64,000 nucleotides of DNA, taken from positions 1,803,001 through 1,867,000 of the forward strand of contig NC_092673.1 of assembly GCF_964355755.1 (NCBI RefSeq). Direction: 5' to 3'. The notes under the pieces were generated by a model. The model was given only the letters and a program-made list of their open reading frames with translations, searched no databases and had not been told where the DNA came from. This DNA is from Antedon mediterranea. Lineage: Eukaryota > Echinodermata > Crinoidea > Comatulida > Antedonidae. Of the stretch, positions 23,101 to 33,224 are shown in pieces. The first letter of the stretch is position 1, and the number at the start of each line of letters is the position of its first letter. Position numbers and translations under genes: made by a program.

Positions 23101-24154
23101 ATAGGCCTGGATGTTACACATACATACAACATCAGCATTCCAAACTGGTCTAATATATTATTCATATACTATAATTTATAAGAATGTTCTTAACTTGTGT
23201 TTTCCATATTAGGTTATTTTTTAATATCTTACAGTTCTTCAGTCAATACACCACCACTGGCCTCATCATGGGAATGAGGAACCGGAAAACGTTCACTGAA
23301 GGAAAATAAAATATAAGTTTAGTTTTCAATTACAGTAAAAGCACACAAAAGATACATTGTTACGGTGCTATTAGAATTTGATGATTTATTCAAAAAGTTT
23401 AAGGACAACCATTTGTTTCAAATAAATTGTTCAATTCAACAGAATTGCAACAATAGAGACTTTATATGTTTTAATTACCTTTACATTACAACAATTAAAA
23501 TGAAAAACTTAGGTCTATACATGCAATCTCTTTGCATACTATCGGCCATTTTTAAAATTCAAAATGACGTCATAAACTTTGCTCTGTCTATCGAACCGAA
23601 TACGGTAAATCTTCTAATAGTACCCCACACTCTAATAGTAACCTCCCTCCTAATAGTAACCCACCCTAAAAAACAATCAAAGAATAACAACCCATGCTAA
23701 TATTTTGTATAAATTACCATTTTTTTTCATTCATTACTGTCTCCTTTTGTTTACCATCCTGTTGCATAGAGTCCCTAATGACAAAAGAACACCATGTTAC
23801 CATTATGGGAGAAATAAATTTACAATGTTATGAAAATAATTTACTGAAGCATTTTGAAAACAAACCTATTTAATACATTTTTAAATAAATAATGAACAAA
23901 CTTACAATCCTCTATCAGCCATTGAATCCTGACTGAAGACTCCAGAATCCACATTTCTGGAGATATGGGCATCTATCTGATCATCATCATCAGAAACCAC
24001 AACTGGTTTTTTCTCCTCACTGTAAAAAGAAAAATTCAGTAGTGCTATTTGTATATTAGTGCTTATAGTGTCTCTAATATTGAGCGTGTGACAGAAAACA
24101 TTTAATACCTTACCTGCTTGTGTTTATTGTTGACATCTTTATTTTATCAGTCAT
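17200..24154 (-). CDS. RING-H2 finger protein, probable E3 ubiquitin ligase
   Basis: Exons chained by phase: 24154-24114, 24019-23906, 23774-23718, 23295-23233, 22739-22683 (GC donor, perhaps optional), 22579-22505, 22241-22176, 22049-22011, 21563-21481, 20200-20021, 19246-19196, 19034-18954, 18716-18646, 18513-18419, 17347-17200; 406 residues, or 387 without the optional exon. The C-terminus is a RING-H2 finger: CTIC, 15 residues, CRHAFHFEC, 10 residues, CPNC (C3H2C3), ending GVSYS. Before it RGTGMTEAAIDQLLSL resembles the helix that precedes many RING-H2 domains. The N-terminal two thirds are polar and probably disordered, with a SUMO-interaction-like PVVVSDDDDQ, a degron-like DSGVFS, and a possible coiled coil (EIEIRLELIELLDQF). 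A soluble E3 ligase acting with an E2 is inferred from the RING alone. I cannot name a vertebrate orthologue. Exon junctions match those of the 33225-40961 gene. Confidence 0.78.
18880..19260. repeat. Segmental duplication, functional copy
   Basis: This stretch (with the exons at 18954-19034 and 19196-19246) is repeated at 19515-19900. Both start with AAAATGGAAAGATGTTAGAA followed by TATATATTTCAGT. Confidence 0.8.
19515..19900 (-). pseudogene. Decayed duplicate of two RING-gene exons
   Basis: The copy of the 19196-19246 exon (about 19844-19894) is still open and has splice sites. The copy of the 18954-19034 exon (about 19593-19677) has an in-frame TGA and small insertions. Including both would truncate the protein, so the unit is most likely a dead tandem duplicate inside an intron. 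Confidence 0.7.
20640..21170 (+). other. Intronic stretch with a spliced-looking short ORF
   Basis: Inside an intron of the RING gene. On the plus strand ATGAGTCAAAATGATACTGC precedes a good donor (GTAAGTAG at about 20802) and an acceptor (TGTGTTATAG, about 20900). The joined frame closes after about a dozen codons. It may be a non-coding transcript or chance; no family is recognised. Confidence 0.2.
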
Positions 24155-25865
24155 ACAGTAACTTAGCTGAAAGAATAGAAATACAGTACTATTGAGTCTA
24201 ATTGAGGTACTTCAATCCCTAGTTGTTAAAAAAACAGAGATCAATTTTTGAAAGCAGAATATGTTACTGTAGAAGATAGTTACTCTACAAGCATGGTTAA
24301 TGATCATTGTTGGTGCTATTTAACATTTTTAGCCATGAACCCTGCAAAAGGACAAGACAAATGTTGTGTTGGTTTACAGTGGGACATTCAAAAAGCATAA
24401 CAACTGGAATCTATGAATATAATAATATTGTACACAGTGGTAAAACTGCTTCAAATCAAAAGGTATCAGTTTACACTAATTGTGTCAACAGTCTGTTCTT
24501 TCCTCCTCCCACCCCAAGGCCCATGGCAAGAGGACATTTTTATTTTTGGTGAAATTGTGTTATATTATAAACTAGTGAGGTCAGTACATTTTCTATTGAC
24601 ACAAACATTGTTTTGCCTTTGTACAGTATGCTGTTTATTGTGTGTTGTTTGCATGGAAGTTACTATTTATTGACTATGGCAAAGGCCACAATGTTCAAAC
24701 ACTAACAGACCATGCCTATTCATCATTTCCAAGAAAATTGACAATATTAAAAAAATAAGGAATCTAAATTTAATAGATTATTGTGTGTTTTTGTGAGCGA
24801 TATTTTGACCTTGAAATTGACCCTGTGGAACATGCCTTATTTTTTAAGGAATGTACTGTACACCATCCAAGTTTCATCCAACACAAGAGTACAGTACACA
24901 AAAAACACACAATAATACTATATTTAGATTCCTTAAGATCTTCCTTTTACAAAAATACCTTGGTTTTCAAATTCGGACCTGTATTTCCAGAGACTCTAGC
25001 TCTTTGACAAATTTCGGAGAAAAAAAACCCGAAAAAATTGAAATTGAGATATTTTGAAAACCGCTAGTAGTCTGAAGTTAAAATTTGAAAGTTTTATTTT
25101 ATTAGCCACAAATTACCCATGCACCAAATGTCATGAAAATTGAAGGACGTAGTAGGGTTTAAAATTGCATTTGTTTGGGGGTGAACTGAGATTGAATGAC
25201 CCTTCAAGTGTAATTATTGTATTTTCATCAATAAAAAAATAATTCTTTTAAAATTAAAATGTATCATTTTATTGATGAAAATAGATTTAAACACTCTAAA
25301 TATTCTGTACACTTACTTACTTATTTACACTTTATACTGGTAAGACTTGGTTATAATTGATAAGGCTTGGTATAACAGTAATAATGAAATATATATTTTG
25401 TAAGGGTATAGACCTAGGCCTACAGACTGTTAATTCCTCAGACTGATGGAATGGACCGAATGGAACAATCCATTTAGTGGTCTGAGTTTTCTAATAGGCT
25501 AGGCCTAGAGTAGTATAGGCCTAAGATTGAAACTAGAAAAGAGATCTTGAAGTCGAGATCTTATGGAATTTTCCAGACATCATATAACTGTCTAGGAATC
25601 CACTGTCTAGGCCTAGCATAAATATATGAATCATAACATGTTTTTATTAAATCAGTGAGTTTTACCTTGCAAATCTCGTTCAGGTTTTACACACAAAGTG
25701 CACAAAAACAAAAACAGACAGCATGCATGTGACATGTGAATGCTCAATTTCAAGGGCGCCTCGCACGTCGAGTAAGAAAACGTAAAGTCATTCTATAGGA
25801 AATAGGCTATAACAGTAAAACATATGAATGTATAATTAACATATAAAATGTAATGTTATCTTTAT
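24155..25865 (-). other. RING gene 5' UTR intron and promoter region
   Basis: The first coding exon begins after the acceptor at 24167-24168, so a non-coding first exon must lie upstream; a good minus-strand donor (TTTGCAAG, then GTAAAACTC) at about 25665 marks a candidate. In between are AT-rich sequence, dispersed-repeat-like sequence at about 24960-25200, an inverted repeat (TTTTCATCAATAAAA at about 25222, TTTTATTGATGAAAA at about 25267) and an AGGCCTA cluster at about 25400-25620. Confidence 0.45.
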
Positions 25866-25889
25866 CTCTCTCTCTCTCGAAGTGCCATA

Positions 25890-27139
25890 TCATGAGACTT
25901 TGGCGATCATGTTGTGCCACAATTCTCTGTCTATTGCCATATTCAGCAACTCCACTTCTTTGGTATTCTCGCCTCTATTCCGAATCCATTCAGCTATGCT
26001 GGCCAACCAAGTGACTCTTTTCCTCCCCCTGCTCCTTCTTCCTTCTATTTTCCCCGTTAATGCCAAGTTCTCCAGACCTCCCTTCCTCAACACATGTCCC
26101 ATGAATCTCATCTGTCTAATCCTAATACCCTTCAGTAGTTTCCTGCATACTCCAGCTCTTATCAATACATCTTCATTACTAACTCTATCTGTCCATGGAA
26201 TTCTCATCATTCTCCTTAGAAACCACATCTCACAGCTTTCCAATCTTTTTCTGAGGTCAGTTGTGATTGACCAGGCTTCACTTCCATACATCAGCACAGG
26301 ATAGATGTAGCAGTTTAATACACGCAACCTGGTTTCCATACTCATCGCACAGTTCTTCAAGATATTCTCCATTTCTCCAAATGCGGATTTCGCAAGGACT
26401 ATCCTTCTCTTTATCTCCGTTACACACCTGGCATCATCTGTTATTTTGCTCCCAAGATAGTTAAAAGAGGACACCTGCTGAATTAACTGGTCTCCTGCTT
26501 GAAGGTTACACGTTGGACTCTCCTTTTTGACACTACTAAACACTCTGTCTTACTACAATTTATAGACAGACCCATCTTTTCGCTCTCTACTACAACCACA
26601 TCCAGCAACCTTTGGAGATCTTCAGCTGACTCTGCCAGTAGAACTGTGTCATCTGCATATCTGATGTTTGTAATATTTCTACCACAAATTCTCAAACCCT
26701 TCTCATTATCTAGCTCCCTCAAGATCAACTCGCTATAGTAGTTAAACAAGTCCGGTGACATTACACAGCCCTGTCTCACTCCTCTTCCAATCCTTGTGTA
26801 GTCACTGCACTCCCCATCTACCCTCATGCATGCAGTCTGTTTCCAGTACAAATTTTGCAACAATCTAAGATCCTTTCCATGTAGGTCAAGCTTGCTAAGT
26901 TCTTGAAATAGCTGCTCATGCCTTACTTTGTCAAATGCCTTGGTGTAGTCTATGAAACACATGTATACATCTTTCTGCATCTCCACTGCCCTTTCAGTTA
27001 TCATTCTTATCACAAAGATGGCATTCCTGGTGCCTGAATCCTTTACAAAACCAAACTGCTCACTCCCAATCTCTGGTTTTAATCTGCTTCTTGCTCTCAT
27101 AAGTAGTATCCTCAGAATGATCTTGGTGACATGACTCAT
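25890..27139 (-). pseudogene. LINE reverse-transcriptase domain in two frames
   Basis: Frame one (27139-26483) starts MSHVTKIILRIL and holds RT blocks A to D including YADD. Frame two (from about 26543 to 25890) continues with QVSSFNYLGSKITDDA and the RTE-type C-terminal domain ending IDRELWHNMIAKVS. The break is at about 26530. The ends agree with RTE/BovB elements and not with Jockey or L1. Confidence 0.9.
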
Positions 27140-27266
27140 GAGGCTGATTGTACGATGTTTTTCACATTCTACAGCACCTGGTTTCTTCGGAAAAGGGCAA
27201 TAAAAATGGACTTACTCAAGTCCTCAGGGAAGCTTCCATCCTCGTATATCTTATTGATCACTTCAG

Positions 27267-28907
27267 TTAATTTTCCACTCCATACTCTTCTAATGCCTCA
27301 ATCATCTCGATGACTACACCATCCGGTCCTGCCGCCTTATTCTTCCTCAACCTCTTGATTGCTGTTCGTACTTCTGCTTTCAAGATCTTTGGTCTTTCTT
27401 CTGAGTCAGGAAAGCTTGGCATTGCTTGTCTAACATCAAAAAACAGCTCCCCGATATACTCTGTCCATCTTTTCAAAATATCAGTCTTTTCAACAAGCAT
27501 TGTTCCATCTTTTGCCTTAATGCATCCAGAGTTTGAGCAGCCAGACTTCCTTCCAGTGATCTCATTAAGTCTCTGATAAATCTTGTGGTTGTTGTTCTCT
27601 AGTCCACTCTCAATCTCCTCACACTGTGTGTTAAGCCACTTTTCTTTTGCCTCCCTGCACTTTTGCTTAATTTCTCTATCTAGATCTTTATATTCTTTAC
27701 TTGATCTACTACTAATCTTCTGTCTATCCCTCATCATTGATAGTATCTCTTCCGACACCCATTTGTTCTTCCTTCTTCTCTCTTTCTTAGGTAAGGATTC
27801 TTTGGCTGTCTCAACAAGGATGTCTCTCATTGCATCCCACGTAATCTCTTCACCTTCATCTACAAGGATGTCAAACTTATTCCTCACTTGAATGGAATAT
27901 TCCAAACGGATCTCCGGACTGTTTAGCTGCTCAAAGTCTAATTTCTGTACATTTTTGGCTTTCTTCACCTTTTTTAACTTTGATTGAAGTGTGCAAACCA
28001 CTGGAATGTGGTCACTTCCACAATCTGCCCCTGGATATGTTTTTGCATGAGTCACTGCCCTTTTCCACCTACTGTTTACTGCAATGTAGTCAATCTGATT
28101 CCTCGTCACATCACCAGGGCTCTTCCATGTGTATATTCGTCTGGGAGGCTCTTTAAACCATGTATTTGTTATGGTCATATCCTTAGCTTTACACCAGTTC
28201 ACCCATCTGTCGCCACGCGCATTTCTTTCACCCATCCCATGCTCTCCAACTGTGTTTCCATCTTGTTCCTGGCCAACCTTTGCATTCAGATCACCCATGA
28301 TGAAATTTATCTCATCTGATTTGCATTGGGATTTGGCCTGGTCTAAGGTCGCATAAAAGTTATCTATCTCTTCATCTGTGCAGTCAGCTGTAGGTGCATA
28401 AACCACTATGATAGAGATATTGAAGGGTTGTCCCTGCAGTTTGACCAGCATAACTCTTTCACTCACAGCCCAATAGCCCAGCATACATTTAGCCATATCA
28501 CCATCCAAAAGCAACCCTACACCTTTTTCATGTTTGTCTCCTCCAGCGTAAATCATCTTGTAATCATCAATCATAAATTCACCATTATTTGTCCAATGAG
28601 TTTCATTTATCCCTAATATATTGATATTGAGTCTTATCATTTCCTGCTTAACATTTTCAAGTTTGCCATCTTGATACAAGGTCCTCACATTCCACGTTCC
28701 TAGTCTGATTGTACTTCTATTGCGGACAGTAGCTTGATGACGGTCGAGCTCCACCTGTCGCACATGAGACACCCTACCGGGCGAGGAGCCTCCTTCATAC
28801 GATGGATGTACCCCCTTTACGCCGTTAGCTTTCATTCTTGAATTGTGACACTTCATAATTGTTCTTGGAAAAATGATAGTGAAGTGGTTTCCCGTTGCCT
28901 TCTTCAC
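27267..28907 (-). pseudogene. LINE endonuclease ORF (5' part of the RTE-like polyprotein)
   Basis: A 546-residue open frame covers the N-terminal extension, the whole apurinic/apyrimidinic-like endonuclease (about residues 66-310, with N73, E102, D206/N208, D273 and the SDH triad at 298-300 visible), a basic linker and the start of the reverse transcriptase (KNKAAGPDGV). It stops at GVEN by a frameshift; the next frame continues KLTEVINKIYEDGS. The protein would nick target DNA to prime reverse transcription. Confidence 0.9.
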
Positions 28908-29237
28908 TGCAGTCTATCAGCCATAAATGGGATCACCATCTTGCCTGACAATGTGTACTGAGGTCTGCCGTTGTCCTAGAAATGGATCTTCCGCCGAGAC
29001 ACCCATACTGCATCACTGCTGCCTAATGCAGGGCATGGCTAGGCCTATTTAGAGGCGGCCTAAACTCGCCTCTACTGCAGAACGTATTTGGGGATATGCC
29101 GGTTTTATGACCCTGTTGGTGCCACCCAACAGCGCCCGACACCCTGCTGTTACTGCAGTCCTCCTTTAGTCGCCTCTTACGACACGCGGAGCTTTCGTGG
29201 GGGGTATTCTTTTATCAGAACCCTCCCCCAGGCCATT

Positions 29238-29902
29238 TCTTTATAGAAATAGCAAATTAATCACATTTTTATGTTTTGGAATAACAATTTGTGTTTCAAT
29301 TGTCTGTAATTATTTAGGTACCAGACTATAGACTATCTACCCGTTATTTCTTTTATTTTAATGTTTTAATTTATTACAAATCGACTGGCATTTTTTTTAA
29401 TTATCTAGCCTACACTTAATTGTTTATCATTGGATAGAGATAGAGAAATTATTACCTAGCTTTAGAAACACTTCTTCGTCAGAGTGAATAAATAAGTTCT
29501 CATGTAAGTAGGCCTAAGTTGTATTATGCCTTTAGATTTTTTTCAATAATGATTTTTAAATTAATAATCAGTTTATTTTTCTAAAAATGTTGAGGTAATA
29601 AAAGAGAATAGTAGGCATTTGTAATCAATCAATATTTATTATAATCAATAATATTATATAAATAGTCAATCGTCAGTGGGAACTGAAACTTTATTTCGCA
29701 AACTAATGCATAGCAAAAAAAGGTACACAAATATATATATGAGTAGTATAAAATGTAATATAAAATGTCAGAACAGCTGACATATAAATTTAGAAGTCAA
29801 AAGCAATTTATCCAACACAACAATCAAATTATTAGACATAGTAGGCCTAATAGGTAACATAAAACTATGGTGGCAAACTGATAAAAGCTGCCCGAAAGAA
29901 AA
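29238..29902. other. AT-rich intergenic DNA
   Basis: No exon or repeat family recognised. A few AGGCCTA words occur at about 29510 and 29845. Confidence 0.5.
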
Positions 29903-30580
29903 ATGATGACAAACATACTAGCACATATTGAAAACCAAGATTGTGTGGCAATAGAAGCTTCCTACCATGCTACATGTTATAAAAGTTACACAAGATTCAT
30001 GTCAAAATCACTTGTAGAAGATAAAACTGAGAAATTGTATGGTAAATCATTTCAGAGTTTTTGCGAAAACGTTATTGATGCCAAGATACTACAACAAAAA
30101 GAGATTTATCGCCTTACAAAACTAAAAAAAATGTTTTGACAGAACAGTTAAACAGATTGAAGGTCTTGATTCAACAACATACAAGACTTACAATTTGAAA
30201 CAGAGGTTGAAATGCATTTATCCTCAGCTAGTTGTGCTTTGTACAACCTCACAACCAACGTGAGAGTGAAATTGTATATGTTGCGAATTTGTCCACTGAA
30301 GCATTTTTAAAAGAGGCACAACATCTTAATGAATCATTAATGTTAGATTCTTCTAGCACAAGTTCGATTCCACAAATAATGAAGACTCTGATTTGCCAGA
30401 ATCATCCACACGACACATGAATGTTACAGATACGTTAAGTGATAGATATAGAATTGCTCTTGAAATGCGATCAGAAATATTATTATCTTTGGCTTGGCCT
30501 CCTACGTCTTTTCTTAATTTTTTAATACAAATAGGGGACCTATATTGTTGTTTATCGATGATGTAATCAGATGTAATCAG
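29903..30580 (+). pseudogene. Decayed TE-associated gene fragment (H-x-x-C-Y-x-x-Y-T type)
   Basis: A frame starting at 29903 reads VAIEASYHATCYKSYTRFMS, a pattern I associate with uncharacterised, multi-copy, transposon-linked proteins of invertebrates. Homology-like coding sequence continues in other frames: KCFDRTVKQIEGLDSTTYKT, then ESEIVYVANLSTEAFLKEAQ, then DTLSDRYRIALEMRSEILLS. At least three frameshifts break it. No intact product is possible. The downstream part merges with a dispersed repeat that has a second copy at 41397. Confidence 0.6.
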
Positions 30581-31300
30581 CATCACGCTATAGGCCTACT
30601 ATCTTTGATGATCAGCAAATCATGAACGAAGGCCAATCGGTGGTACGTACCACCTGTACCCACTCATGCTGTGCTCATGATCTCCACCATTACAGTCAAA
30701 AATTAAACGACAATCCGATAGACCATTAACCGATAATTATCCGGGATTTGGATGAGGTTCTCAAATACTATTATTAGATATTTTGATGTACTAACTAATG
30801 AGAAATGTATTGTTCGATCAATTCTTTATTTTAATTTATTTACTGAATAGCCTATTTATAGGGAGTTGTTAATTAGATTCTAATTAACAATTCCTTGATA
30901 ATGATATAACTTTTTTTTTTAAATAATAGAAAACATTTGTAAATGTAATGTGGCTCTAAAATTGAAATCCTAGATTTTATAAATGTTGTTAAGAAATATC
31001 TGTCAGCTATATGACAGGATTAATATTTCCCACAACGTTATACTGAAATTCCTTGACAGTCCAAGACACTATAGAGACTACGCTAATTTTACTAAATATA
31101 TTTTTAAGCATCCATCACGCATTTGAATTTTTGATTTGTTCAAGGACTAGAATAGACAAGTTACGTTTTTTCAATATCTATTTATCTTCCTCACTTTTTT
31201 ATTACAAAAATAAAAACATACTAATTAAGAAATTGTTGTAGTTCATTTTTTGTTAAAACGAGATTCTAATCTTCCAATGTTGTACAATTAACATTATTTG
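30500..31300. repeat. Dispersed repeat, copy 1 (second copy at 41397-41965)
   Basis: Shared words: TTTTTTAATACAAATAGG, TGTTTATCGATGATGTAATC, AAATTAAACGACAATCCGAT, GATGAGGTTCTCAAATACTA and GTGGCTCTAAAATTGAAA. The last 160 bp (31130-31292) match the second copy in inverted orientation. Confidence 0.8.
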
Positions 31301-31301
31301 T

Positions 31302-31801
31302 ATTAAATTAAATTATTTGTATATATTTTTAGATGTTCTAGATGCTTTTTGTTGAATATGAGTGATGTTTGTACCAGTTGATAAAATAATAACCTACAAA
31401 CAGAACATGTTTAATGTTGTGTTATTTAGTATATCATGCTTTTTTCATATCATATTTTTTTCAAATATATACCATATATTACCGAGTATAATCCCAATAT
31501 AGTATAATTCCACTGCGTCAAATTAATCATATTTTATCAATTAAATTCACGGAAAAATAATATCTTTTAACGTCTGTTAATTAACGTCTATTATACTTTC
31601 TAATACTATAGAGGGCCAAGTCTATTTTTATTTTGTATTTCGTTACAATTCAACAACGCTGAAAAGCCTAGGGTGCGACGATATGATGATATACTAAATA
31701 ACACAAAATTAAACATGTTCTGTTTGTAGGTTATTATTTTATCAACTGGTACAAAAATTACTCATCCAAAAATATATAGGCCTACAAATAATTTAATTTA
31801 A
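31302..31801. repeat. Large inverted repeat (foldback)
   Basis: The left arm (31302-31438) and right arm (31686-31801) are reverse complements over more than 100 bp, for example GTACCAGTTGATAAAATAAT on the left and ATTATTTTATCAACTGGTAC on the right. The loop is about 250 bp. No ORF lies inside. Confidence 0.85.
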
Positions 31802-33224
31802 TAGTATACAAATAATTGTATTATACCGTATTATTCGAATAAACGCCCTGGTTTGAATAACTTCCCCTTAGAAAATTATTTTTAAATAAACATTTTTTCT
31901 CAATATACATAATTTTTAATTTACAAATACTATATACAATTTTAATTACAAACATACATAGTTTTATTCAAATAAAAAATTAACATTTAAAATAACCAAT
32001 TACCAGTATTCAGCTAAGGATGTTTTCAGTTACAATGGTTAATATCTTTACACCATTTCAGTAATTTTTATTGATTATTACAGTACTGCATTTGGACAAA
32101 TCATTAAAAAAATACTGTATCTAATAATTATGGTGCATTTTAGTTGCTTGTGTGTATTATTGCTCAAGCTTGGTCCTCTACTTGGTAGTGTTATTGTGGG
32201 ATTGGTCCTGGTTAAAATTGTATGATTTGTTTACGGTACTGATAACTATTTATTAAGTACATTGTAATGGTATTTCTTATTTCATATCCCTAGGGAGTCA
32301 TCACCCCTAACAGTTTATTCGGCAAGGTGTTTATTTTTCGGGGTGTAATATGGCAACATGAATAATCAAATACATATCATCTAGATATAATAATATTAAT
32401 AACTGGTACTGGTATAGTGCATTATGCTGAAAGCCTCAATGCGCTTTACATAGACAGAAAAATTTAGAAAATTAAAAAGGTGGGTTTTGAGGAGAGATTT
32501 GAAGACCTTGGTGGAAGTTGCCTGACGGATTTCAAAAGGCAACGCATTCCATAGAGAAACAGATGCGGAAGAAAAAGATACAACACAATTAGTATCGAGA
32601 AGTGATAAAATACAGTAAAAAACTTATCTCACACTAAAAACCAGACCAGTTTTGAGAGTTATCAATACAATTTGTGATTTTATGTTCCTAATTAATTTCT
32701 TATTTTACGTAATACTAAATATGTTTAATTTGTGACATTACAATGCATTACATATGTAACATGGATTTTGTGTTTAACGTTATTATACAAGGTAATCATT
32801 TAACAAGATTGTAATTAAACTACACCTTTTTAATAGCTATACAGGTGTGCAAATTAAAAAACTAAGTACCATTTTAAGTACCGTTGCCTTTTGTAAAGTG
32901 CCTAACAAAAATTAATTTTCTCTAAAGCATTACAACCACAAGGCTTAAACTAGGTAGAAATTACATCATATCATATGTTATGCGAAAGAGATGGGTTTTT
33001 AGCAATTGTTTGAAGATGTCAATATAATTGGCATCCTTGATTGATTGTGGAAGAGTATTCCATAAGGATGGAACTGTGCAAGAGAATGACCAGTCAGCAA
33101 ATGTATGTCTGCATGTTCTTGGTTGGATGGAATAGTCGAGGCGAAGGTATAGATGAATGACGAAGATTTCTGCGAGTGTTCTGGAATGAGACGAGCGATG
33201 AAAGATATTTCTTTCCTTAGGATG
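31802..33224. other. Intergenic DNA with two related dispersed repeats
   Basis: Mostly AT-rich. Segments at about 32470-32580 (GTGGGTTTTGAGGAGAGATT ... CATTCCATAGAG) and 32990-33110 (GATGGGTTTTTAGCAATTG ... TATTCCATAAGG) look like diverged members of one repeat family. No gene seen. Confidence 0.4.

Larger units (their letters stand above)
25866..29237 (-). mobile_element. RTE/BovB-like non-LTR retrotransposon (LINE), frameshifted
   Basis: Minus-strand order: a GC-richer 5' region (29237-28908, with GTCGTAAGAGGCGACTAAAG), an apurinic-type endonuclease ORF (28907-27267), then reverse transcriptase in three frames (about 27280-27190, 27139-26483, 26543-25890) and a short tail of GA repeats. 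Endonuclease motifs: TWNVRT at about residue 71, INETHW at 100, GDLNAKVG at 205, NQIDYI at 270, GSDH at 297. RT motifs: FGFVKDSGTRNA, FIDYTKAFDKV, GRGVRQGCVMSPDLFN, YADD in NIRYADDTVLLAE, then FNYLGSK and a C-terminal MYGSEAW...RRM segment. Three frameshifts (near 27283, 27190, 26530) make this copy inactive. TCTTTAT at 25859-25865 and 29238-29244 may be the target-site duplication. Confidence 0.93.

Noticed and set aside
25882-28356. Several plus-strand ORFs over the LINE
   Set aside because: Antisense shadows of the reverse-transcriptase and endonuclease frames.
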